Below are positions 15,318 through 22,968 of a stretch of DNA of 41,118 nt, in pieces; the first letter of the stretch is position 1; every line of letters begins with the position of its first letter. The position numbers and the translations under genes are program-made. The stretch covers positions 1 to 41,118 of the forward strand of contig JAIOAT010000030.1 of the NCBI GenBank assembly GCA_019873685.1, in the 5' to 3' direction. The notes beneath the pieces were generated by a model. The model was not told the origin of the DNA, did no database searches, and was given only the letters and a program-made list of their open reading frames with translations. This stretch comes from Chloroflexota bacterium. GTDB lineage: Bacteria > Chloroflexota > Anaerolineae > Aggregatilineales > Ch27.

Positions 15318-17632
15318 CACTCACCTCCCAAGGCCCGCCGGGAAAGCAAGGCCAGTGTGGCATAGAGCGCAGCGCCCATTAACAGCGCAGCGCCGAAACC
15401 CCATGTCATCGAGATGGCCAGCGCAAGGATGGACCCCAGCACCGAAAAGATGCCATTCAAAGCCCAGATCAGCGCGACCCGGCGCTGTTGCTGGCCGACT
15501 TGCCGGATCAGGCTGGGGAAGGGAATGCCCATCGGCACGCCCAGCAGCGCCGTCAGCGCCGCCGTAACCGCGATCCGTAGCGGCAGCGATGCCGCCAGCG
15601 CAGCTTCCACCACGGCGGGCAGAACGAAGCGGTAGATCACGCTCACGGCAGCGATCCACAGCCCGGCTACCATGACCGGAACGCCCAGCCGTGACACCGG
15701 CAGACGCTGGCTGAGCAGGCTGCCTGCTCCTCCGCCCAGCAGCAGGGCGCTCAGCACGACCACCAGCGAGAACACCGGGTATCCCAGTAGCAGCTGGAAG
15801 CGCTGGATCAGCGGGATTTCCACCAGCATGAACGCCGCGCCGATGATCATAGCGTAAAGCATCCTGCTGGCCCAGACGCCCGCACCGCTGGCAGGCCGGG
15901 TGGCGCTGCCGCCCATCAGGAAGGCCAGGGCGGCCAGGCCGATCGCCAGCAGCGCAGTAGTGACCAGCGCCGATTGCACCGGGCGGGGCAGGCCAAAATC
16001 GAGATGGAAGAAGAAGGGCCTGTCATCGCTGGTCGGCGCCAGGTTGTAGTCGGCGTCGTCAGCGGCGAAGGTCTCTAGGCTCATCCCATCCCGTAGCGGC
16101 GCAAAGAGGACTTCATACGCGCCGGGCACGAACAACTCCTGCATCCCCAGCCGCCGGGCGTTGGCTGTGAACGTATCGATCACGTCAGGAGTGAGCGCTT
16201 CCCGCCCGACCAGCAGCACCGACGTGCGCACGGTAGCGTCAGCGGCGGGGAGCATCCACAGCATCAGGTGATCAAGCGCCTGCGCCGGGGGCACGCCCAT
16301 CGCCTGCAGCGCCTGCAGGGCGGTCACCGCGGCCCGGCTGGCTTCCAGCGCGTTGTGGGAGATCACGGCCAGCCGCCCGCCGGGACTCAGGCGGCTCAGG
16401 TAGGTCTGGAAGGCCTGCCAGGTGAAGATGTAGTTTTCAACCAGCACCTGGCTGCCCGGCTCCGCCGCCTGGGTGTAGACAACGTTCAGGTAGATCAGGT
16501 CGTATGTGCTGGCGTCGCGCTCGGCAAAGGTACGGGCATCCCCTGCCACCAGGTTGACCTGCGGGAGATCGAGGATGTTGCCGTTGTAGTCGGCGAAGGC
16601 GCGGGTGGCTTCGATGACGGCAGGGTTGACCTCCACCGCGGTGATGTCCTCCGCCCCGGCCAGCAATCCGAGCAGGATATCCTTGCCGCCGCCAGCGCCA
16701 ATGACGAGCAGGCGGTCGGCCTGACCGGCAGTGAAAGGCAGGTACTCGATGCCTTCGCGCCAACTCTGCAGGGCATCCAGCGAGCCGTCGAAGCGCAGCA
16801 TATAGCTGCCAGCGCCGCCGTCAGTGAAGACAAACTTGGCCGCCGGATCGGTGGTTTCGACCACATCCACACGGGCGAAAGGACTCCACACCGTGCGGGC
16901 GATCCGGGCCTGGCGGGCCGGATCACCCAGGATCATCAGCATCGTTTTGTCGCGCGGTGCGTCGGCCAGGTTTTGCGGGTGAAAGTCGGCCACGCCGGTC
17001 GCCACGTTGGCGACCAGCAGCAGGATACCGGCGCCGCTGCTCACCGCAGCGGCAACCGGCAGCCGCCCCCGGCGCAGGGCCGGATCGCTCAGGCTGATGG
17101 CAAGCGCGGTCAGGCTGACCAGTGCGCCCAGCAGCAGCGTCATGCTGAAGGCGCTCCACAGGCTCAGGAGCAGCAGGACAGCGATCACGCCCACCGCAGC
17201 GCCAGCCAGATCGGCGGCGTAGAGCAACCCGCCAGCATCGGCATGACGCTCGAAGACCAGCGCCATGAAGAGGCCCGCCAGCAGAAACGGGATCAGGGCC
17301 AGGATGGCGTATGGCGCCACCGACGCCGCTGAGGGATACCAGGACAGGGCCAGCGTGACCAGCGGGTAGGCAGCGCCCAGCGCCGTCAGCACGGCAACCG
17401 GCAGACTCGCCGCTGGCCGCCGGATGAAGTGCCCGGCGCTGGCCCCCAGGCTCAGCCCCAGTACCGCCAGTGAGACCGCCAGAAAGGCGAAGTGATACTG
17501 GAAGACCAGCGAGAACACGCGTGTCAGCGCGATCTCAAAGGCCAGGCCTGCTGCCGATACCACAAAGACGGCCAGGATGGTGGCCGGACGCCGGGGCGTC
17601 TCGGCGCTGCGCGCGCGGGTTATTGCGGCCAT
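15317..17632 (-). CDS. Membrane protein with spermidine-synthase-like domain
   Basis: A 771-residue protein in three parts. Residues 15-215 form an N-terminal bundle of membrane helices, including AGLAFEIALTRVFSLVFQYH. Residues 250-470 form a Rossmann-fold domain of the spermidine synthase/methyltransferase type with IGAGGGKD (311-318), VEVNP (333-337) and GDA (364-366). Residues 560-771 form a second membrane bundle. The aminopropyltransferase catalytic Asp, normally in a VDSTDP-like motif, appears replaced by Asn (YLNVVYTQ, about residues 381-388), so ordinary polyamine synthesis is unlikely. The start overlaps the preceding glycosidase gene by 13 bp. Its place inside a sugar operon is unexplained. 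Confidence 0.82.
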   Translation of the reverse strand: MAAITRARSAETPRRPATILAVFVVSAAGLAFEIALTRVFSLVFQYHFAFLAVSLAVLGLSLGASAGHFIRRPAASLPVAVLTALGAAYPLVTLALSWYPSAASVAPYAILALIPFLLAGLFMALVFERHADAGGLLYAADLAGAAVGVIAVLLLLSLWSAFSMTLLLGALVSLTALAISLSDPALRRGRLPVAAAVSSGAGILLLVANVATGVADFHPQNLADAPRDKTMLMILGDPARQARIARTVWSPFARVDVVETTDPAAKFVFTDGGAGSYMLRFDGSLDALQSWREGIEYLPFTAGQADRLLVIGAGGGKDILLGLLAGAEDITAVEVNPAVIEATRAFADYNGNILDLPQVNLVAGDARTFAERDASTYDLIYLNVVYTQAAEPGSQVLVENYIFTWQAFQTYLSRLSPGGRLAVISHNALEASRAAVTALQALQAMGVPPAQALDHLMLWMLPAADATVRTSVLLVGREALTPDVIDTFTANARRLGMQELFVPGAYEVLFAPLRDGMSLETFAADDADYNLAPTSDDRPFFFHLDFGLPRPVQSALVTTALLAIGLAALAFLMGGSATRPASGAGVWASRMLYAMIIGAAFMLVEIPLIQRFQLLLGYPVFSLVVVLSALLLGGGAGSLLSQRLPVSRLGVPVMVAGLWIAAVSVIYRFVLPAVVEAALAASLPLRIAVTAALTALLGVPMGIPFPSLIRQVGQQQRRVALIWALNGIFSVLGSILALAISMTWGFGAALLMGAALYATLALLSRRALGGE

Positions 17633-19704
17633 TGCAGGTCCGTGGAGTCCCCCGGCGCCAGCGTGACACCTACCACGTGATCGCGGTACTGGATGCGCCG
17701 TGTGAGCGTCATTGGCGAATCATTACGCAGGGTGCAGGTCACCCGCGATCCGTCGTACCGCGCTGATACCGTCAGCCCTGCCGCCAGCAGGTTCTCAAAG
17801 GCCGCTTCCGGCCAAGCGGAAGGCAGGGCCGGGAAGAGGCGGATGATATCCGGTGGGGCAACCTGCAGCAGCAACTGGTGCAGCGCCGTGCAGACGGCCG
17901 CCTGCGCCGTGCCGAAGTATTGCATGTTCCATTCGCCCGCTTCCATCACCTCGGTCATTCCGCCAAAGCAACAGATCGTCGGGCGCGCTCCTTCCAGGAC
18001 TCCCCAGGCCGCGTCGCCGTCATTCTGCCGGGCGACCACGGTGGCCAGCACACCGGCCAGCCAGGGGAACCCGTACTCGTGGCTGCCATCGCCCATCAGC
18101 CGGCCATGATACTTCTCGACAAACGCGCGGGCGGTCTGAATAGCCCGCGGATCAGTCGGCTCGATGACGCCCATCGGATAGATCGGGCCAAGCGAACTCA
18201 TGTTGAGGATGTCCTGGTCAGCCGAAGCCTGGAAGTAACGGCCATTGTAAAGCTGATCCTGGGTTTTCTTCAGGCCCTCGGCCACGGTCGCGCAGCGTCG
18301 GGTGAATTCGGATTCTACGCCGAGCAACCGCGCCGCCTCGGCGCAGTGGCGCAGGATGGCGATCGTTGCCGCCAGGTTCATGCCATCATTGCGCACTTTC
18401 TCCGGGCTTTCGTGTACGCCGACCTGGTAGCCAACTTCATACCCCTGATCGGTGGCGGTCACAATGCAGTTCAGGTAGAAGCGGGCCAGCCCCTCCAGAA
18501 TGGGGTAAAACTCCTGCAGCATGGCGCGATCCTGCGTGTAGTCATAGTAACCCCAGATTTCGTTGGCGTAGGAACCATTGTTGTGAATCTGGTACTTCAT
18601 GTGCAGGAGTGCACCATAGGCTTTGCGCCCATCATGGGTGATTTCCCAGTCCCACTTGAGGCCGTCGCAGCCAAATTCCTCCCGCGCATGGCGGCGGGCA
18701 TGGTCAATCGTGCGTTGGAAGAAGCGGCAGCCTTCCAGCGCCTCATGGCGGTGGTTAGCTTCCAGCAGGGCGCGATGGAGGAAGTACGAGTCCCAGAAGA
18801 TGTGCGACGACCAGGTGCGACGCAGATTGTTCACCGGCAGACCACCGGACTCGCGGTTCTGCATCGCCTTGAAGTGGTACATACTGGCGTTATAGAAGTA
18901 CTGGAACTGGGGATCGGGGATCGTGATATTCGATACAGCGAAGTACTCGCGCCAGAAGGCCAGGTGCTCCTCGCGCAGCGCATCGTAGCCCCGTGCGATC
19001 TGCTGGTCGATGATCGCCGGATCCAGCGGACCCTGCCGATTGTCGATGATGGCAAAGTACTTGGTTACCTCAGCGGAGCGCACCGTCAACGAACGGTTAA
19101 GCCCGGCTTCGCCCAGCCGGGCAGTGTCGTCCGCCAGCCGCAGCAGCATGATCCCCTGCGTCTCGCCGAGGTCATAGCGGATCTGCGCGGCATGCTCAGG
19201 CGCCTCAACCGCGTAAAACGGATCGCTGTCCCACCCTTCCTCGACCCACACACCGGGTGCCATCCAGGCGCGGAACTCCACCTCCTGGCTGAAGGTGTAG
19301 CGTTCGACCAGCAGGGATTGCGTCGGGTGCAACCAGGTGACGACCTCGCCGGTAACGGGGCCATAGTCCACGTGGCTGTAGAGCGTGCCTTCCTGGGGGA
19401 CAAAGCGCTGCTGGCTGGCCTGCAACGCAAGTGGCTGCCCGTCGACCAGCACCTCATACCAGGTGCGGCCCAGCGGCGCGACATCGTACCATCCAGACCC
19501 TTCGGCATGTTCCAGGGGTTTATCCACCGGCCAGCGCCCCGCCGGCAGCACCAGTTTGTCTTCCGGGTAGTAGCGGTCGGCTTTGTACCAGTGGCAGCGG
19601 TCTACGCCGACCTTCTCCCCGACCATCGACCCGGTTGGGCCGATGAGCACGGCGTCAAGGCCGTTGCCGAGAAAGCAGTGGTAGTAATCAGCAGGCAGTT
19701 TCAC
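17620..19704 (-). CDS. GH65/GH95-like (alpha/alpha)6 glycoside hydrolase or phosphorylase
   Basis: A 694-residue predicted cytoplasmic enzyme; no signal peptide is seen. A beta-rich N-terminal region (1-250) is followed by an (alpha/alpha)6 barrel (about 260-600) and a C-terminal beta section, the layout of clan GH-L. HIFWDSYFLHRALLEAN (301-317) corresponds to the GHVFWDTEIF motif of GH65. VGVHESPEKVRNDGMN aligns with the GPDEYHDHVDNN acid motif, making Glu432 the candidate general acid; WDWEITHDG (351-359) is another acidic patch. It is distinct from the true GH65 domain at 22969-25836. The start is a GTG at 19704, 6 bp after the permease stop, with AGGGA just upstream. It probably hydrolyses an imported glycoside; the linkage is unknown. 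Confidence 0.8.
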   Translation of the reverse strand: MKLPADYYHCFLGNGLDAVLIGPTGSMVGEKVGVDRCHWYKADRYYPEDKLVLPAGRWPVDKPLEHAEGSGWYDVAPLGRTWYEVLVDGQPLALQASQQRFVPQEGTLYSHVDYGPVTGEVVTWLHPTQSLLVERYTFSQEVEFRAWMAPGVWVEEGWDSDPFYAVEAPEHAAQIRYDLGETQGIMLLRLADDTARLGEAGLNRSLTVRSAEVTKYFAIIDNRQGPLDPAIIDQQIARGYDALREEHLAFWREYFAVSNITIPDPQFQYFYNASMYHFKAMQNRESGGLPVNNLRRTWSSHIFWDSYFLHRALLEANHRHEALEGCRFFQRTIDHARRHAREEFGCDGLKWDWEITHDGRKAYGALLHMKYQIHNNGSYANEIWGYYDYTQDRAMLQEFYPILEGLARFYLNCIVTATDQGYEVGYQVGVHESPEKVRNDGMNLAATIAILRHCAEAARLLGVESEFTRRCATVAEGLKKTQDQLYNGRYFQASADQDILNMSSLGPIYPMGVIEPTDPRAIQTARAFVEKYHGRLMGDGSHEYGFPWLAGVLATVVARQNDGDAAWGVLEGARPTICCFGGMTEVMEAGEWNMQYFGTAQAAVCTALHQLLLQVAPPDIIRLFPALPSAWPEAAFENLLAAGLTVSARYDGSRVTCTLRNDSPMTLTRRIQYRDHVVGVTLAPGDSTDLQWPQ

Positions 19705-19710
19705 GATTCC

Positions 19711-20598
19711 CTAACCCTTCAGTCCGGTCATGGTAATGCCTTCGACAAACGCGCGTTGCGCGATGAAAAACAGGATGAGCGTCGGCATCATCAGCGTCAC
19801 GGAGGCGGCCATCAGCAGGTTCATCTGGGTGTCGAATTGCCCGTTGAGATAGGCCAGACCTACCGCCACAGTATACTTACTGACTTCGTTGAGGTAGAGC
19901 AGTGGCCCCATGAAGTCGTTCCAGATGTCCTTGAAGCTCAGAATTCCGATGACCGTTACCACCGGTATGCTGAGCGGAACGATGATCTGGAAGATCACCT
20001 GCAGGCGGTTAGCGCCATCGACGATGGCCGATTCCTCCAGCTCTTTGGGGATGGTGCGGAAGAACTGGCGCATCAGGAAGATCGCGTACGCCTCGCCAAA
20101 CCAGGCCGGGATGATCAGCGGATTGAAAGTGTTGATCCAGCCCATCTGGCTGAACAGGATGAAGCGCGGGATGAGCAGCACAGCGCCGGGCAGCATCAGC
20201 GTTGCCAGCAGGATGCCGAAGATCAGGTCTCTGCCGGGCGCCTCCAGCCGGGCGAAGCCGTAGGCCACCAGGGTGCACGAGAGCAGCCGACCGGTGATCA
20301 TCCCGACTTCCAGGATGAGGGTGTTCTTGATGAATACCTGGAAGGGCAGGTAGGGGTTGCCGAAGACATCCGCAAAATTCGACCACTGGATCGGGTCAGG
20401 GAACCATTGCGGCGGCCACCGGTAAATCTGATGCTCTGGCTTCAACGCGGAAAGGATCATCCAGAAGAAGGGAAACAGGAAGAGCAGGCTCAGGCCAATC
20501 AGCAGGGCGTAGACAACGCCTTTGTGAAGGATATTACCGAGGTTGTATTCTCGCCGCCTGGCGACTGGCGCTGGCCGGGAGGTTGTCTGGATAGCCAT
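19711..20598 (-). CDS. Sugar ABC transporter permease (MalG/LacG type)
   Basis: A 295-residue membrane permease. The EAA loop IPKELEESAIVDGANRLQVI followed by IIVPLSIPVV is clear, with Ser in place of the second Ala (EES). It begins with a 25-residue polar stretch before the first helix and ends with EGITMTGLKG, the usual MalG-type tail. AGGGAG precedes the ATG, and the upstream permease gene ends 12 bp before. It works with the MalF-type permease at 20611-21540 and the binding protein at 21616-22911. Confidence 0.93.
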   Translation of the reverse strand: MAIQTTSRPAPVARRREYNLGNILHKGVVYALLIGLSLLFLFPFFWMILSALKPEHQIYRWPPQWFPDPIQWSNFADVFGNPYLPFQVFIKNTLILEVGMITGRLLSCTLVAYGFARLEAPGRDLIFGILLATLMLPGAVLLIPRFILFSQMGWINTFNPLIIPAWFGEAYAIFLMRQFFRTIPKELEESAIVDGANRLQVIFQIIVPLSIPVVTVIGILSFKDIWNDFMGPLLYLNEVSKYTVAVGLAYLNGQFDTQMNLLMAASVTLMMPTLILFFIAQRAFVEGITMTGLKG

Positions 20599-20610
20599 GG
20601 TTTGCTCCCT

Positions 20611-21540
20611 TTACCCGTAGAATACCCAGCGGCTGGAGGTGCGGTTGATCAGGTACGTGATGGAGACAATCACAATGAAGAGCACCCAGGCCATCGCCGC
20701 CGCGTAACCCATCTTCAGGAAGCTGAAGGCATTTTGATACAGATACAGCATGTAGAACAGGGTGGATTTCAGCGGCGAGCCGATCGCGCCTGCGCGGGCG
20801 GTGGAGATGACAAAGGCGCTGTCGAAGGTCTGGAAGGAACCGATCACGGACATGACCAGGTTGAAGAAAATGGTGGGGCTGAGGATCGGCAGCGTGATGC
20901 GCAGGAAGCGCTGCAACCGCCCCGCGCCATCGATCTCGGCGGCCTCGTACAGTGTCTGCGGGATGCCCTTCAGGCCGGCCAGGAAGATTAGCATCTCGCC
21001 GCCGACCCCCCAGGCGCTCATGATCACCAGCCCCCAGATCGCCCAGTTGGGGTCACTGAACCAGCTGGGTCCCTGGATGCCAAAGAGCCTCAGCGCGGCG
21101 TTGAACGGCCCGAAGCGCGGATTGAAGATCCACTGCCATAGCACGGCCACGCTGACGCTGGCGACCACCCCCGGCAGGTAGAATGCCGTTCGGAAGAGGC
21201 CCACCGCAATCGTCGCTTCATTGAGCAGGATGGCCAGGAACAACGCGACTACCAGCCGCAGCGGCACGCTGGCCAGGGAGTACTTGGCCGTGATCCCCAG
21301 AGAATGGCCGATGTCAGGGTCCTGAAAGATATTCCGGTAGTTCTCCAGGCCGACCCAGACCGGCTGACTTAACATGCTCCATTGGGTGAAGCTCACATAG
21401 AGGGAAAACAGAATCGGCCCCAGCGTGAAGACCAGAAACCCGATCACCCAGGGCGCGACCAGCAGGTAAAAGATCAGTGCTTCCCGGCGTTTTGTTGTCA
21501 AGAACGGTTTTCTTAGTTGGATTCGAGAAGAAACAGCCAT
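20611..21540 (-). CDS. Sugar ABC transporter permease (MalF/LacF type)
   Basis: A 309-residue membrane permease with six hydrophobic segments. The N-terminal part YLLVAPWVIGFLVFTLGPI and the EAA loop IPQTLYEAAEIDGAGRLQRF, followed by ITLPILSPT, identify the family. A GGGAGGGGA site lies upstream of the ATG. It follows the binding protein after a 75-bp gap that contains a strong hairpin. No ATPase is encoded in the operon. Confidence 0.93.
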   Translation of the reverse strand: MAVSSRIQLRKPFLTTKRREALIFYLLVAPWVIGFLVFTLGPILFSLYVSFTQWSMLSQPVWVGLENYRNIFQDPDIGHSLGITAKYSLASVPLRLVVALFLAILLNEATIAVGLFRTAFYLPGVVASVSVAVLWQWIFNPRFGPFNAALRLFGIQGPSWFSDPNWAIWGLVIMSAWGVGGEMLIFLAGLKGIPQTLYEAAEIDGAGRLQRFLRITLPILSPTIFFNLVMSVIGSFQTFDSAFVISTARAGAIGSPLKSTLFYMLYLYQNAFSFLKMGYAAAMAWVLFIVIVSITYLINRTSSRWVFYG

Positions 21541-21563
21541 GTATCCCCTCCCAGCGGTATCAA

Positions 21564-21594
21564 GATGAGGCGGACCGGCCCGGCCCGCCTCATC
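21564..21594 (-). promoter_or_regulatory. Intercistronic hairpin between binding protein and permease genes
   Basis: GATGAGGCGG (21564-21573) and CCGCCTCATC (21585-21594) form a perfect 10-bp stem with an 11-nt loop, 21 nt beyond the binding-protein stop on the minus strand. No T-run follows. Position and form match the hairpins at 8645-8672 and 28922-28959. Confidence 0.72.
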
Positions 21595-21615
21595 CTCTTC
21601 ATGGGTTAGATCAGG

Positions 21616-22911
21616 TTACTGGCTGTAGCCGTCGAGGCAAGCCTGTGCTTCGGCAGCGGCGGCATCCAGCGCTTCCTGAACCGGCATATCCTCGAGGAGG
21701 ATCTTCTCAAGGTGCTGCTGGAATGGGGTTACCACGCATTCCCCGGCGTAAGGCGACAGCGCTTCGGGGATAGGGGCAACGTTCTCCAGGTAGGCGATGA
21801 TCGGGCCATCGTATTCGTCTTCGGTCAGGCCCTGCGCCTCGGCGATCGGCTGAACAGCCGTGAAGGCATAGTTGGCGAATTCCTTGGCGCCATCGCCAGC
21901 GGCAATGTACTTCAGGAAGGTCCAGGCGGCTTCCTTGTTCTGGCTGGCGGCGTTGATAGCGAAACCAGCCCAGCAGAGGGTGTTGCCTTCGCCAGCAGGA
22001 CCGGCGGGCAGGCCCATCGTGCCGAAGTTGAAGCCGTCAATGACGCGCCAGTCCTTCAGCGGCCAGCGGCCCGTCCACACCATCGAGACGATGCCATTGG
22101 CGAAGAGGTCGGCGCCGGCGAAGGACTCCACATCCTGGCGGGTGGGCGCGACCCTATGCACCTTGAACAGGTCCACATACCACTGAATCGCTTCAACGGT
22201 CGCTTCGCTGTTCATGATGCCTTCAACGGTCAGACCGTCTTCGCTCAGCAGGTGGGTGCCATTCTGGGCCAGCAGGGGCAGGATACCGCGCGTCCACAGC
22301 CAGTCACCCCAGTGCGCCGGGATCATCAGGCCCCAGCGGTCGGCCGTGGTGAGGGCCTTGGCCGCGTTCAGCAGGTCATCCCAGGTCCAGTCCGGATTGG
22401 GATATTCCAGCCCCGCCGCGTCGAAGTGATCCTTGTTGTAGTAGAGCACCAGCGGGCTGTAGTCCTTGGTCAGCAGGTAGGTCACGCCGCCCACCTGGCC
22501 GAAGGAGGCTACGCCGGGGAAGAACACATCCATGCTGAAGTCCGGATCGTTTTCGATCCAGGAATCGAGCGGCTCCATCATGCCTTCGCGGGCGAAGCGG
22601 GCCACATCGCCATCACCGACCTGGAAGATGTCGGGGGCTGTGCCCGCCGCGATCTGCGCCAGCAGCTTGGTGCCGTATTCCTGCGGGATCGGCTCCAGCT
22701 CAACATTGATGTCCGGATACTCCGCCTCAAACGCGGCGATGGCATTGGTGAATGGCTCCAGCGCGTTGCCGCTGTCCCAGGTGGTCACGCGGATCGTGCC
22801 CGATCCCTGAGCGTCCGCCACGGGCAGCTGGAAGATCGCGCCGTTTGCCATCAGGCTCATGAACGTGAGGACGATGGTCAGGGCGATCAGCAGTCTCTTC
22901 TGAGTGGCCAT
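21616..22911 (-). CDS. CUT1-type sugar ABC transporter substrate-binding protein
   Basis: A 431-residue extracellular solute-binding protein. The signal peptide runs through a hydrophobic stretch to about residue 34 (VADA before QGSG) and lacks a lipobox cysteine. The mature start IRVTTWDSGNALEPFTNAIAAFEAEYPDI and the PDIFQVGDGDVARFAREGMMEPLDSW region, each split by family convention, are typical of SBP family 1. An ATG at 22920 abuts the GGAG site, whereas the ATG at 22911 has 9-nt spacing and is preferred. It follows the GH65 fusion gene by 57 bp, so the ligand is probably an alpha-linked disaccharide or oligosaccharide. Confidence 0.92.
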   Translation of the reverse strand: MATQKRLLIALTIVLTFMSLMANGAIFQLPVADAQGSGTIRVTTWDSGNALEPFTNAIAAFEAEYPDINVELEPIPQEYGTKLLAQIAAGTAPDIFQVGDGDVARFAREGMMEPLDSWIENDPDFSMDVFFPGVASFGQVGGVTYLLTKDYSPLVLYYNKDHFDAAGLEYPNPDWTWDDLLNAAKALTTADRWGLMIPAHWGDWLWTRGILPLLAQNGTHLLSEDGLTVEGIMNSEATVEAIQWYVDLFKVHRVAPTRQDVESFAGADLFANGIVSMVWTGRWPLKDWRVIDGFNFGTMGLPAGPAGEGNTLCWAGFAINAASQNKEAAWTFLKYIAAGDGAKEFANYAFTAVQPIAEAQGLTEDEYDGPIIAYLENVAPIPEALSPYAGECVVTPFQQHLEKILLEDMPVQEALDAAAAEAQACLDGYSQ

Positions 22912-22968
22912 GTTATGCATCTCCTTTGAGAAATCTCTATGGCCGGCGTATCTGGGTTACGGCTGTGT

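Noticed and set aside
17878..20991. Very long open frame of more than 1000 codons on the plus strand
   Set aside because: It lies antisense to the glycosidase and two permease genes, has no family features, and reads as a shadow frame produced by GC-rich codon use.
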